Shown piece after piece: positions 1 to 10,300 of a stretch of 64,000 nucleotides of DNA; positions within the stretch are counted from its first letter, which is position 1; every line of letters begins with the position of its first letter. The DNA is from Prostheceraeus crozeri. Taxonomy: Eukaryota > Platyhelminthes > Polycladida > Euryleptidae. The notes below the pieces were generated by a model. It saw nothing but the letters and a program-made list of their open reading frames with translations, was not told the origin of the DNA and did not search any database. The stretch is from the NCBI GenBank assembly GCA_907163375.1, contig CAJQUW010015614.1, forward strand, positions 62,001-126,000, in the 5' to 3' direction. The translations under genes were made by a program, and so were the position numbers.

Positions 1-115
1 TGAGAGCCACATGTCGACCTGTCATGTGGTCCATTGCTTTCACAACCTGACCGAAGGAACCTTTGCCAAGTGTTTCAAGGAGTTCATACCGATAGGCCAT
101 GTGATCATGCATTAC
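1..115 (-). CDS. DYRK2/4: DYRK2/4-type kinase, exon with ATP-binding loop (runs off left edge)
   Basis: Exon of a dual-specificity tyrosine-regulated kinase, a cytosolic/nuclear Ser/Thr kinase that autophosphorylates on tyrosine. Read on the minus strand from 115, just after a TTTATATTTCAG acceptor, it encodes [20 protein letters not shown] then [18 protein letters not shown]. This is the start of the kinase domain: the glycine-rich loop GKGSFGQV and the HDHxAYRYE segment that precedes it in class-2 DYRKs. It starts at a codon boundary, which matches the end of the exon at 6177-6340. The catalytic lysine and everything after it lie outside the window. The wording is intermediate between DYRK2 and DYRK4, so I do not choose between them. 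Confidence 0.95.
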
Positions 116-162
116 CTGAAATATAAAGGCGATCGTCAGAGATAATTAATACAATTCTTTCA

Positions 163-196
163 AACATAGCAATCTTGATTTCAAGATTGCTATGTT
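163..196. repeat. Perfect 16-bp-arm hairpin
   Basis: AACATAGCAATCTTGA is followed after two bases by its exact reverse complement. The right arm merges with the left edge of the first copy of the 1.4-kb direct duplication, so it may mark that repeat's boundary. The second copy has only the TGTTAAAC end. Confidence 0.8.
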
Positions 197-1632
197 AAAC
201 TTTGCCATGCCGAGATGGGGATTTTGATTTCCCTTGCTGCATGTGCAATATGTTATAGGCTATTGGTAATAGATAATATAGATAATTGCTAATAATAGAT
301 AATAGATAAACTGCTTTAGATGATATGTAATTTTCTATGCTAAACCATAGAATTTGATGGCAATAAAACGGAAATGTAGCTTCATACCATAACGACACAA
401 AAATCGCACGCATTTTCATTTAGAAATACTTGTCGTCAACCTCTGCATGATTGGGTTAGAATCGGTCAGTTCTTAGCTTTTCATTGGTAATTCATACTCC
501 AACTTATGATGACGATAACCCTATAGGAAAGCCAATCGTTTTCGTAGTGTATGAACACCAACAATAGTGCCTTCGTACATCGATTTCGTAAGTACCTTTG
601 GTATTGCACAGCTTGCAGTGCAATACTTAAGAGGTTCTCTTACTTAACAGTGTAGAGAACGCAATAGAGAAGATAGGGAGAGAGCTAGATTACGTGAGAG
701 GGCGAGAAAAGTAAAATGCGGAGTCAATTTGTTATCGTCACTTCCAGTTGCATGAGACTATGATAGAGAGGAAATAAAATGCTTTATATAGCATTTAATT
801 ATAAAGATAAAGGTGGTTGCAATAGAGAATAAACTGTTCTGGACTTCAAACAATCTATTAATTTTATGACATCATTTCCCCAGATGAGTTTGACAGCATT
901 ATGAAGCGTAACAAGCGATTTGAATATCTGTCGATTGTTTCATGATGTGTACACTGTAACGCCTCTTTCACAAAGCTAGTTTCCGTTTGGAAAATTTGTC
1001 TGTCACATTGATTGCAGAAGTAGAAAACATGAAGTGTTATATAATGGGAATGCATGATGCATGTGATTCTCAAATCTCAAATCGCTTCTATGGAAAGCTG
1101 ATGGTTTAGCGTCACCACTACCCATCTTGGGGGCTTGAACGATGTTGACATAGTCAGACTTTTGTCTAAAGGGGTTTTGATGTTTTAGATCGGATGCCCT
1201 TCCTGTCAATCTCAGGCTATGATCAGCAATGATATCATTTATTGTCATTTTATTTCTTATAATGGAAATATGCCATTTTTTAATGAAATATACGTAGGCT
1301 TACACCGTAGATCCAGTCATACGAAGTTTTCGATTTACACTGCTACCATGCTACTTTTAGCAATGAAATTAAAATTAGATTGCATGCAACATGGATCTAT
1401 TCCAAGTGATGGAAGACCGAAGAAAGCAGTTTACTCATGCAAAGCTTCTTGTGTATCAAAAGTTAGGTAGGGCATACGGCCTATACATTAAACACTCGAA
1501 TACGTCTACAATATGCAGTTTGTTAGGCCAACAGTATCTAAAGAACGAAGAAAGGCTAAAGACATTTAGATTACAGTCAAGACTTCAAAAACATCAAGTC
1601 AGTTATTAATGAGTTGTTTGACAATTTGTGAC
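190..1632. repeat. 1.4-kb direct duplication, copy 1
   Basis: Nearly identical to 2924-4322. It starts TGTTAAACTTTGCCATGCCG and ends at GTTTGACAATTTGTGACAAT. Differences are scattered substitutions and a ~44-bp stretch near 570-612 that copy 2 lacks. I see no credible gene; the open frames on both strands are present in both copies only because the copies are near-identical. Parts recur, diverged, at about 46591-46690 and 58180-58310, so this is a dispersed repeat and not only a local duplication. Confidence 0.85.
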
Positions 1633-2923
1633 AATACTGTATGTCAAAATTTATACATGCAATTTTTCTTTAACAATTGATGAGCAACTTTTGCCCATGA
1701 AGTCACGTTGCGGCCTAGATCACGTAATATGCCTAACAAGCCCGGATAAGTATGGAATTAAATTTGGCTGCTTGTAGACGTGGACACAGAAGTAATGTGA
1801 TAAATATCATTCCGTACCTTGGAGCACCACAGATCGTCAAAGAGAGGGAACAGACACATCCATTGGCAGAATCAGTTGTTTTAAAACTTATCCAGCCTAT
1901 TCGAGGGAGGTCGTGCTACAAACGTTTGCCTGCGATAACCTACATTTTTTACCTAGTCTGGTCGTAATGGCAGGAAGCTGGCTGTCCCAGCACAATACAT
2001 CTATAGTTTGGTACCATATGCGGTAAAAAATCGACGCGAGCTTTCTGAGGTCATGACGAGTGCCGAAGAAGGAAGACACTCATAAAAGTTCCTTTTTTTG
2101 GAATGAAAAAGCAAAAGCATTGTTTGTGAATTATCAAACCAAGCAGATACAAGTCCCGTCTGTCTGTTATCAACGCTACATTCAGTGCCAGAGGTGAGAA
2201 GAAATTGGCCGTAAAAAACCCCCACATGATTTTGTTTTAATAACAAAAACAAAGTTGGCGTTGACTCTGTTGACCAGATGATTAGACTTTATAGCACCCA
2301 CAGCGCATCGAGGAGATGGCCGATGGGAGTGTGGGCCAATATGCTCGCCATCAGTGTTTATTAACGCTCGAGTTTTATTCTCTCCTACATTTTTCGCCGC
2401 AAAATATCTCGTCGGTTCTTTTCTTTTGGAGCTCATAAGATCAATTGCGCTCACCGCATATTTGCTCAAAGAAATATTGTTCTTCAAAATTTTTTTCTGT
2501 GTGTATGGCCTAACCTCGAGTCACTTCAAAGAGGCGTATAATGCCATGGCTCATTGTGTAGCAATGCTACAATGTATACTTGCATTTCATGTGAAAAACC
2601 CACATGTGGCACCTGTGCGGTGCCAAACACAGAGGTAACTTTTGTGTCATGTGCTAATTGTAATTGCAATTCCTGTTAATGTCTAAATTGAAGGATTATG
2701 GAATGTGTGTTTTTCCTTGTTCATAACTTTGCCCGGCAAAATAGTGTGATAGCAGTTCAAAAACATGACACATCACTGATTTGTCATGTAATTATTCAAT
2801 AATCATTGTAATTTTGTACTTCTACGGAATTAGGATTTACTAGCTGATATTGATGACAAAAGGTGTCTATAGGACACCTCCGTAATTCAGGGGGGGGGGG
2901 TAAAAATGTTCAGTAAAGCTAGT
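1633..2923. other. Spacer between the direct repeats; possible FLYWCH-like scrap
   Basis: 1.29 kb separating the two copies. On the minus strand, about 2290-2440, the translation contains RYFAAKNVGENKTRALINTD followed by GEHIGPHSHRP. This loosely resembles the C-terminal half of a FLYWCH-type zinc finger, as found in MULE transposases (aromatic...C...ARAxT...GxHxHxP), but the expected cysteines are missing. It has a poly-G run near 2891. The resemblance is weak and I make no gene call. Confidence 0.25.
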
Positions 2924-4322
2924 GTTAAACTTAGCCATGCCGAGATGGGGATTTTGATTTCCCTTGCTGCATGTGCAATATGTTATAGGCTATTGGTAAT
3001 AGATAATATAGATAATTGCTAATAATAGATAATAGATAAATTGCTTTAGATGATGTTATTTTCTATGCTAAACCATAGAATTTGATGGCAATAAAACGGA
3101 AATGTAGCTTCATACCATAACGACACAAAAATCGCACGCATTTTCATTTAGAAATACTTGTCGTCAACCTCTGCATGATTGGGTTAGAATCGGTCAGTTC
3201 TTAGCCTTTCATTGGTCATTCATACTCCAACTTATGATGACGATAACCCTATAGGAAAGCCAATCGTTTTCGTAGTGTATGAACACCAACAATAGCTTGC
3301 AGTGCAATACTTAAGAGGTTCTCTTACTTAACAGTGTAGAGAACGCAATAGAGAAGATAGGGAGAGAGCTAGATTACGTGAGAGGGCGAGAAAAGTAAAA
3401 GGCGGAGTCACATTTGTTATCGTCACTTCCAGTTGCATGTGACTATGATAGAGAGGAAATAAAATGCTTTATATAGCATTTAATTATAAAGATAAAGGTG
3501 GTTGCAATAGAGAATAAACTGTTCTGGACTTCAAACAATCTATTAATTTTATGACATCATTTCCCCAGATGAATTTGACAGCATTATGAAGCGTAACAAG
3601 CGATTTGAATATCTGTCGATTGTTTCATGATGTGTACACTGTAACGCCTCTTTCACAAAGCTAGTTTCCGTTTGAAAGATTTGTCTGTCACATTGATTGC
3701 AGAGGTGGAAAACATGAAGTGTTATATAATGGGAATGCATGATGCATGTGATTCTCAAATCTCAAATCGCTTCTATGGAAAGCTGATGGTTTAGCGTCTC
3801 CACTACCCATCTTGGGGGCTTGAACGATGCTGACATAGTCAGACTTTTGTCTAAAGGGGTTTTGATGTTTTAGATCGGATGCCCTTCCTGTCAATCTCAG
3901 GCTATGATCAGCAATGATATCATTTATTGTCATTTTATTTTTTATAATGGAAATATGCCATTTTTTAATGAAATATACGTAGGCTTACACCGTAGATCCA
4001 GTCATACGAAGTTTTCGATTTACACTGCTACCATGCTACTTTTAGCAATGAAATTAAAATTAGATTGCATGCAACATGGATCTATTCCAAGTGATGGAAG
4101 ACCGAAGAAAGCAGTTTACTCATGCAAAGCTTCTTGTGTATCAAAAGTTAGGTAGGGCATACGGCCTATACATTAAAGACTCGAATACGTCTACAATATG
4201 CAGTTTGTTAGGCCAACAGTATCTAAAGAACGAAGAAAGGCTAAAGACATTTAGATTACAGTCAAGACTTCAAAAACATCAAGTCAGTGTTATTAATGAG
4301 TTGTTTGACAATTTGTGACAAT
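2924..4322. repeat. 1.4-kb direct duplication, copy 2
   Basis: Second copy of the unit at 190-1632 in the same orientation, lying 2.73 kb downstream. It could be a segmental duplication, two insertions of one element, or long terminal repeats of a non-coding element; the internal 1.29 kb shows no convincing coding capacity to decide. Confidence 0.85.
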
Positions 4323-4566
4323 TTTTTTTTGACTAACAGACAATAGCCTGTTGCTCTTCGCTACATGAATCAACCAGTGGGGAAGGACATGAGTAGAACA
4401 AACGAAAGAGACTAAATTTGCTTCAATACAAAAAGAGGAGATTCTATGATTAGATAATATAATTGAAACAAAAATTTTTGATGATATCATTTTTCAAAAT
4501 TTAAATGATGTCATTTTTCCTCAGAATAAAATTATATCATTTGATCAAGCCGATCTTTGACCTCAA

Positions 4567-4641
4567 GTGATACTTTCGGGGCTCGACCATTGGACCAAAA
4601 GACCACTAGGCCAAGTACTCAACCACTGTGCCACGGAGACA
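4567..4641 (-). repeat. tRNA-derived SINE head
   Basis: Read on the minus strand this is tRNA-like: GTCTCCGTGGCACAGTGGTT carries an A-box-like TGGCACAGTGG, and GGTCGAGCCCC is a B-box-like stretch about 40 bases on. The same head recurs at 47414-47481. It does not fold into a proper tRNA, so I call it the RNA polymerase III promoter region of a SINE. Confidence 0.6.
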
Positions 4642-6176
4642 CGGTGCCTTTGAAGGCGAAAAATTATGACCAAAATTCTCCAGAAAAACCAATTTGACTT
4701 TCTGATTTGTCTATGTGCATGAAGTTGCAAACAGCAAATTTTGAAACAATCTATCGAGCAATTCACGAGAAAATTCAAATTTCAAAGTAATATAACAAAT
4801 TGCAATATTGCAATTTTAGGAATAATATTCACGAAATTTCAATTAAAACTAAATAATGCATTGACTCGTCGAGATCTATAATGTCTTGTGTTGGAATATC
4901 CCTTTATAATAGCTGAAGTGATACTATTGTGAATTTGAATGGCATGTGTGCGATACAAATTTTCTTGATCAAAATCGACCATGGAATGGAAATGTGTTTA
5001 CAATTTACTTGACCTACATGCGTGTACTATGCTTTATAGCTCTCTGTTTTATCATCATGAACGACATAATAATTTATTGCTTCCTAATTTATCATGCAGA
5101 ATTTAGTTAGATTTAATCGAAACATTTTTCATCGTTTTGATCGTGTTACTGTTCTAGTATAATTTATCAAATTATCTGTGATAGCGCGTTGTATTGAAAA
5201 TGCTCGTGAGAATGTTCACCGCATGATTCATCAACAGTTGCGCAGATACATGTAACTTGGTCCTTCAATTGTTGCGGCATAGATTTCACGTCATTGATTC
5301 ATTGATCACTAATTCAGTTGGCGAAATCAGAATCTGTCTTGACCCTCAAAGGTGGGGAGATTTGACATTTGTCTCACTTTTGCTGTGGTCCCCGTAAAAC
5401 TAAACCCACAAATACACGCTTTTTTGACCTTTACTACTTGCGCATTTGCAAACTTTTCACCAAAAACCTTCGCGTCTGGCTCTCTGGAAGATCAAATATG
5501 CGACCTATTTTGAAAAGACTTTTATAGAGTTCTGAATTTTGCCACTTTGGAGCGAACACTTTCAACGTGACGCACTGATTTCAACATTAGCACATTATTT
5601 CGCAAATATAACTCTGTAATTCATGCCATGGTCGTCCATTATGCGATAGATATCGGATACAGTATTTGAAATTCAGATGTCATGTTAAGCTATGTACTTA
5701 TGTATAGTAATGGCACCTCAAAGTAGTATTGTTTATGCATTTTCCAAGTCATCTGAAATCTTTGAGTCGCTCTTCGTGTTTATAATCACATTTGAATCCA
5801 CTAAATAATCGGCTTGATTGCCGAAAAAGTGATGTCTCTGTAAGATATCTTCACCGCAACATCACAGTTTTCGGCTTCTCTCAAATTAATTTCGTAAGCA
5901 GGCCTACACCAATTAAGTTTGTAAATTCTCGATTTTCTGCATAAAGCTACTTTACATTTCACAGTGCTATAATCTCTATGATTATTGCTTCCATAATAAA
6001 GTTTATGCTTTTCAACGAGTGCAATCAACAGTCTTTATTGCACTCCTTCATTGGGGTACATTAGCACATAGAAAGTTTTTCATCCTCTAAAACGGTGAAT
6101 TCAAATAACTAGTAATTTGCGAGCATCAACTGTGAAGAAATGATTCTTGCATTCATTTAACATTCTCATTCCTTAC
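4642..6176. other. Intron sequence, nothing recognised
   Basis: AT-rich DYRK intron sequence. I see no exon, RNA gene or clear repeat in it. Confidence 0.5.
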
Positions 6177-6340
6177 CTTTATGTATGAACCATTGTCATC
6201 ATCATAACCACAATTCAAGGCACTTCCATGCACTCCTTCAATCTTCTTGGCATCTGCACCGAAATACCAAATTTGAGGATAGTCCAGGATTTCTTCTTGT
6301 TCGTAGGCGGTTAGCTTATTCCGATGAAAATGTAAAACCT
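6177..6340 (-). CDS. DYRK2/4: DYRK2/4-type kinase, DYRK-homology exon
   Basis: Internal exon bounded by a TTTCAG acceptor (next to 6340) and a GTAAGG donor (from 6176). It encodes the DYRK-homology region before the kinase domain: HRNKLTAYEQEEILDYPQIW, then FGADAKKIEG and GYDDDNGSYIK. The motifs NKLTAYEQxEI, AKK and GYDDDxGSY are standard in class-2 DYRKs, where this segment supports folding and autophosphorylation. The exon is 164 bp. With the one base carried over from the upstream exon it makes 55 whole codons, and it ends in phase 0, matching the exon at 115. The intron to that exon is 6.06 kb. Confidence 0.95.
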
Positions 6341-6716
6341 CTGAAATAAAATATTGTCATAAGAATAAGTTTGCTCCAATGAAATCACAGATAAAGATCG
6401 CAACAGCCAATCAAAACGAAGCGTTGCAGCTTTGTCTAACTTACTACATTTACCTTCCACATGGTTCTCACCAATATCTGCTACGTCTTCTGTGTTATGT
6501 CCTTTACAAGTGGCTGGATTTCTCAGTCATCAGGTCAAGAATACTTGTGACTATCTGCAGATGCAAATTGATGCAGATTTCTACAAGTCTGCAAATTTTA
6601 CCATCAATGAACAGTTACCTTTAGCAAATACTGTCTTGGGAAAATGCACAGCCGTTCAAGTCGCTAGTTTGAGACGTGTTTACGCACCCGCGTCTTGTAG
6701 ATAACTTACTTAGGTA

Positions 6717-7149
6717 CACTGTAAACCGTTGACTGACAATTGGCAGACATTTAGCCTACAAAATCTATTTTGTCGGTCATTGTTAGTTCTTGTAGGATGA
6801 TTGCCACTGAAAACCTACAATATCTGACAAAAAGCGACAAAATGAATAGCAATGAATTATAGGTTAAATCTTAACAAAAATGTAGGTAATTAATTAAATT
6901 ATGTCAAAATAAATCATGGTTTTGCCACACAATAACACAGATTGCTCAAAAGTCAAGCAATCGCTAATCGAAAAAATCAATCAATATTCAACAGTTTTTG
7001 TTTAGTTAATTTGCATACAAAGCATCTGTTTCGACATCGGTGGAAAACCTACAAAATTCGTCGGATATCGCAGGATATTGGAGGTGACAATCGTCGGTTG
7101 ATTTTGTCAGTAATTTTTTTGGATAAATGTCGGTCTACGGTTTACAGTG
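6717..7149. mobile_element. 433-bp MITE, CACTGTAAAC family
   Basis: Begins CACTGTAAACCGT and ends with its reverse complement, with inverted repeats of about 22 bp (CACTGTAAACCGTNGACYGACA), flanked on both sides by TA. The interior has no gene. TA target duplications fit a Tc1/mariner-like transposase. The same CACTGTAAAC terminus is on the elements at 9419, 38553, 48744, 52249 and 53092. Confidence 0.85.
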
Positions 7150-7929
7150 TACCCGTAGGGTGTGAATTGATACAGATGTGTGTAAGTCAAGACACAAATA
7201 TTCATTTTTTCCATAAGCGAGGTATTTATGCAAACACTTGCTTAATTTTGCCCATCCTCGCTGATCCACACAATTTATCACATTTGAAATTTTCTCTTTG
7301 AATAGAAGATCTGTTAATATTTCAATAATTGTTGGTAAATCATAATATTGCCTGCGTATTGCTGAGATTCTGAGTGCAGTTGGCTTTGCACAATAGTCGT
7401 GGGAATGTGCACGCATGTATTGGCCGCAGACTCGGTTATGCGGACACGTAACAAGTTGAAGATTTTCAGATTAAATCCTTTTCGCTTACCTATCACTCAG
7501 ATTATTAAAAAAACGCCCACTTGATGCCAAAGACAGTGTACGTCCATGAAGGCTAATCCAAGGGTTAAAGCGGTCATCGACGATACGTCATCAAGAAAAT
7601 CCAAGGAAAAGCCTCTTACAACGGTCGCACAAGGTTAAAAGAGTTTAAAATGGCGAACAGTGTCGAATTGGATATTAGATACAGACCTACTTAGTATTTT
7701 GCAAATTTAACAAGATTTGACGCTAATTTGACGGTTTTCACAATTACTTGTTACGTGGTTGCAGTTGCCTGGTTCCCATTGGAATCCAATCGCTGCTAGA
7801 TGATATCGTTCAGGTCTTAACTCGGGAAATGGTAGACATGACACGCGAAAACCTCGCACGATTCCCGACATTCATTTAGTGTCATTAAAACATCACGAAA
7901 TGAAAGCTGAAAAGCAGGCGGACATGCAT

Positions 7930-7999
7930 ATGTGTGATCTAAAATGTCCCGGACTAGCCTAGTTGCAGCTATCCACTGATAACGAATACTGTTCCAGCT
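7930..7999 (+). repeat. Host repeat, left part, split by the hAT-like element
   Basis: GATCTAAAATGTCCCGGACT and what follows match, inverted, the sequence at about 34655-34780. The match breaks at 7999 and resumes at 8618, which defines the insertion between. Confidence 0.8.
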
Positions 8000-8617
8000 A
8001 CAGAATTAGATTGTAAGTATAGACGCAATAGGTAACAGAGACAATTCGATTGTACTATTATAACTCTAAATGTATCCGAAGAGTTGACCGAATTAATGGT
8101 TCAACTATTTCTCTGCAGTCAAAGAAAGCTACAGAGCTGACTCTAAACCCACCTTTAAGCGTGTCACTTTTGTAGAAGTGCAAACTGATTCAAACAGATG
8201 GCACATGCAGGAACTTACTAAGTGGGCAAAAAGAAATTCTTAATACCTTGCAGAGGTAGGAAAAATAGTCATACGCCTCTTGCGGATTGCTGTGAATTCC
8301 TTCAAAATGTTCCGATAACTATGATTCATTCAGATTCAAAGAATTCAGATCATTGCGCAAAAGTTTTCTCGATAATGTTTGGCCCTCCGATCATTATTAA
8401 AAAAAGTTAGCAGGCGCACGAAAAACGTTCGCAAACTTCTGTGTAGAACTTGACATCGACTGTGTCTCTCTGCTGACAGTCATTGAAACTTCGCACAATT
8501 TGGTGTGTTTTGAGCTATGGTGTTATGTCACCAGATTGTGCCATTTCATTAACGTTACATGTTCCAATGTTTCCTTTATAGTCTACCAGAAGAAGAGACG
8601 ACCTGTCTAATTCTGTG
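8000..8617. mobile_element. 618-bp non-autonomous hAT-like element
   Basis: Starts ACAGAATTAGA and ends TCTAATTCTGTG (11-bp inverted repeats), flanked by the direct repeat GTTCCAGCT (7991-7999 and 8618-8626), an 8-9-bp duplication as hAT transposases make. The unoccupied site exists at about 34690-34705 on the minus strand, where GAATACTGTTCCAGCTGTTT is uninterrupted. It has no transposase. Four other diverged copies of its interior lie at 42640-43140, 46850-47370, 55385-55770 and 57760-58545. Confidence 0.85.
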
Positions 8618-8700
8618 GTTCCAGCTGTTTATTTAGGTCTCTAAGGCACAAGAAATATGGCTGTAGAAACATGTTTAGTTCACTTTATATTTTTACTGAT
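8618..8700 (+). repeat. Host repeat, right part
   Basis: Continuation of the repeat at 7930-7999, matching 34655-34700 inverted (TTTAGGTCTCTAAGGCACAA and on). Confidence 0.75.
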
Positions 8701-8989
8701 TTTCTATACTTATTACTCGAATTACAGTATTTTCCAAGTTTATCTAATTGCCTAACTGTCTAACAGTATTCAGTTTATCCAACTTTCTAAGTCAAATTGA
8801 CTTTCCTGATTCAAAAGAGGGAGACAGTCTGTAGAGCGGGATTACTCAAATGTTGGTAGGCCACAAGAGATACCGGATGATAAAATTATGGAATGTGTTG
8901 AATCGATTTTGACACAGGAGTATAACCGTACGTGAATTAACAGAGCTATTGCTTTGCTTATGGCATGGTTGCGGGTATCGAAAATTGTC

Positions 8990-9212
8990 CTCCCATTTTG
9001 TGCACAAATCCTCCCACGATTTTTTCATCTCCAAGTTCTATGTCATATTTTCCGCATCCTAAACAGTCCATTTTCACCGAAAATGATCCAAACATCGCTT
9101 TTTCACAATCATTGCATTCGTAGCAACTAACGCTCGAGACAGATTTGCAGAAATAACACGAGATGATAATGACTGTAATCCATAAGTAAAAAACACAGGA
9201 TGCAAATGCCAT
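8990..9212 (-). CDS. Possible first exon of a Ly6/three-finger secreted protein
   Basis: From an ATG at 9212 the minus strand encodes a hydrophobic signal-peptide-like stretch (MAFASCVFYLWITVIIISCY) followed by VSCYECNDCEKAMFG, then DCLGCGKY. A signal peptide followed at once by xCYxCxxC is how Ly6/uPAR-type three-finger proteins begin. Only about half the usual cysteines are present, so further exons would be needed; I could not pick a donor site, so the 3' limit is approximate. It lies inside the DYRK intron on the same strand. It could be a nested gene, a gene fragment or chance. Confidence 0.35.
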
Positions 9213-9418
9213 TTTGTGCTGTGATGGCGAACCTGTCCGCGACCTTGTTTTATCAATTAATTCTGAATCAATGCCATTGTAATTAGCTGATATGAATGTT
9301 GTACGCAAATAGCAGCCTTACCAACTTAACATAAATGAGCCGAAGTTTCTCTCGCCCGAAACGAAAGAAAACAGAGTACAAGCGGGACAGGCGAATTTGG
9401 ATCTGCACGAAAGTTGTG

Positions 9419-9517
9419 CACTCTAAACCAGCACCTCCTAAATCACACACTGAAGCGAGACACTATTCGTAACTAATAAAAAAATCCTAAAGCAAAGCGT
9501 TTTAGGAGGCTAGCGCA
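9419..9517. mobile_element. MITE left half, interrupted by the Polinton
   Basis: CACTCTAAACCAGCACCTCC onward matches 38553-38650 almost base for base and stops at TAGCGCA, where the Polinton begins. Bases 9512-9517 (AGCGCA) are the left target duplication. Confidence 0.95.
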
Positions 9518-10295
9518 AGTAGTAAGCAAAACTCCACTTCTGGACCGCGCAAGATGGCGGCCATCGCTGCGTCCCCCCCCCCTCTGGCACGGCAGAGTGT
9601 CGTGGTCGGCCGCCGTGGTGCTTCGTGTCTGAGTCCCCCCCCCCCTCTGGAACGACAGAGGTTGTGGTCTGTCGTGGTGTGCCGGCCGGGTGGGTCCACG
9701 TTCACAACATGTTCGCTGACGTCGTCCCCCCCCCCTCTGCAACGACAGAGTGTGAGACTCGGGTGAGTTGGTCCGACCGCCTGGTTGACGTGGGCGACCG
9801 TCTAGGTTGACGTGGGCGACCGCCAGGATTAGTCTTGAGGCTATAGTGTGTGATGTTTTTGGTGCAATCTGCTGAATGTTGGGTTGTAAAATGGGTTGTT
9901 TCGAGTGGAAGGAGTGGTCGGATGAGAAAACGGAGGTCAGATTCGGATTCAGCGTGAAATTCTGCATCGGTAGGGTGAGTTTCAAGGCAATCGGTGAGAA
10001 AAAATTTTCAACATTTTTCGAAAAACGACAGAGTTAGAATTTGGGACGTTTTGGTGTGTAGCGCCCAAACGAAGCATCGGATGAGAAAACGGAGGCCAGA
10101 TTCGGAATCTACGTGAAATTTTGGGTTAGGAAGGATGTTTCCAGCGAAATCGGAGAGAAAAAATTTTCGGCTGACGTCCCCCCCCCTGGACAGCTTGCTT
10201 CCAGTGGACGGATTTTGTCGTGCAATAGCTCGTTTGAAAGCTAAGAGTGAGACAAATTCAGTGAAAGAATCGGCTTGTTCCTATCTGTCTTCGTT
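9518..10295. repeat. Polinton left terminal inverted repeat
   Basis: Matches 33016-33790 in reverse complement. It contains three copies of a motif made of 8-10 C followed by the palindrome CTCTGNNNNNNCAGAG (9573-9597, 9635-9660, 9726-9750), and a doubled 22-bp unit GGTTGACGTGGGCGACCG near 9783-9826. Long open frames here are by-products of GC-rich repeats and I do not call them genes. Confidence 0.95.
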
Positions 10296-10300
10296 CAAAA

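Noticed and set aside
864-1609. Small frames present in both copies of the 1.4-kb duplication
   Set aside because: Shared because the DNA is duplicated; frames on both strands are equally kept, so there is no coding signal.
4567-4641. A tRNA gene
   Set aside because: The A and B boxes are there but the cloverleaf arms do not pair; fits a SINE head, as do 47414-47481 and 54600-54680.
8222-8410. Frames with NSKNSDHCAKVFS shared by 8222, 42834 and 57844
   Set aside because: They are parts of the dispersed hAT-like family, with different ends and breaks in each copy, and have no transposase features.
9473-9985. 170-residue frame in the left terminus, with a near-identical one at 33326-33859 on the other strand
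   Set aside because: It lies in GC-rich terminal repeats, runs through poly-G/C tracts as QRGGG peptides and spans the MITE junction; it is identical only because the termini are.
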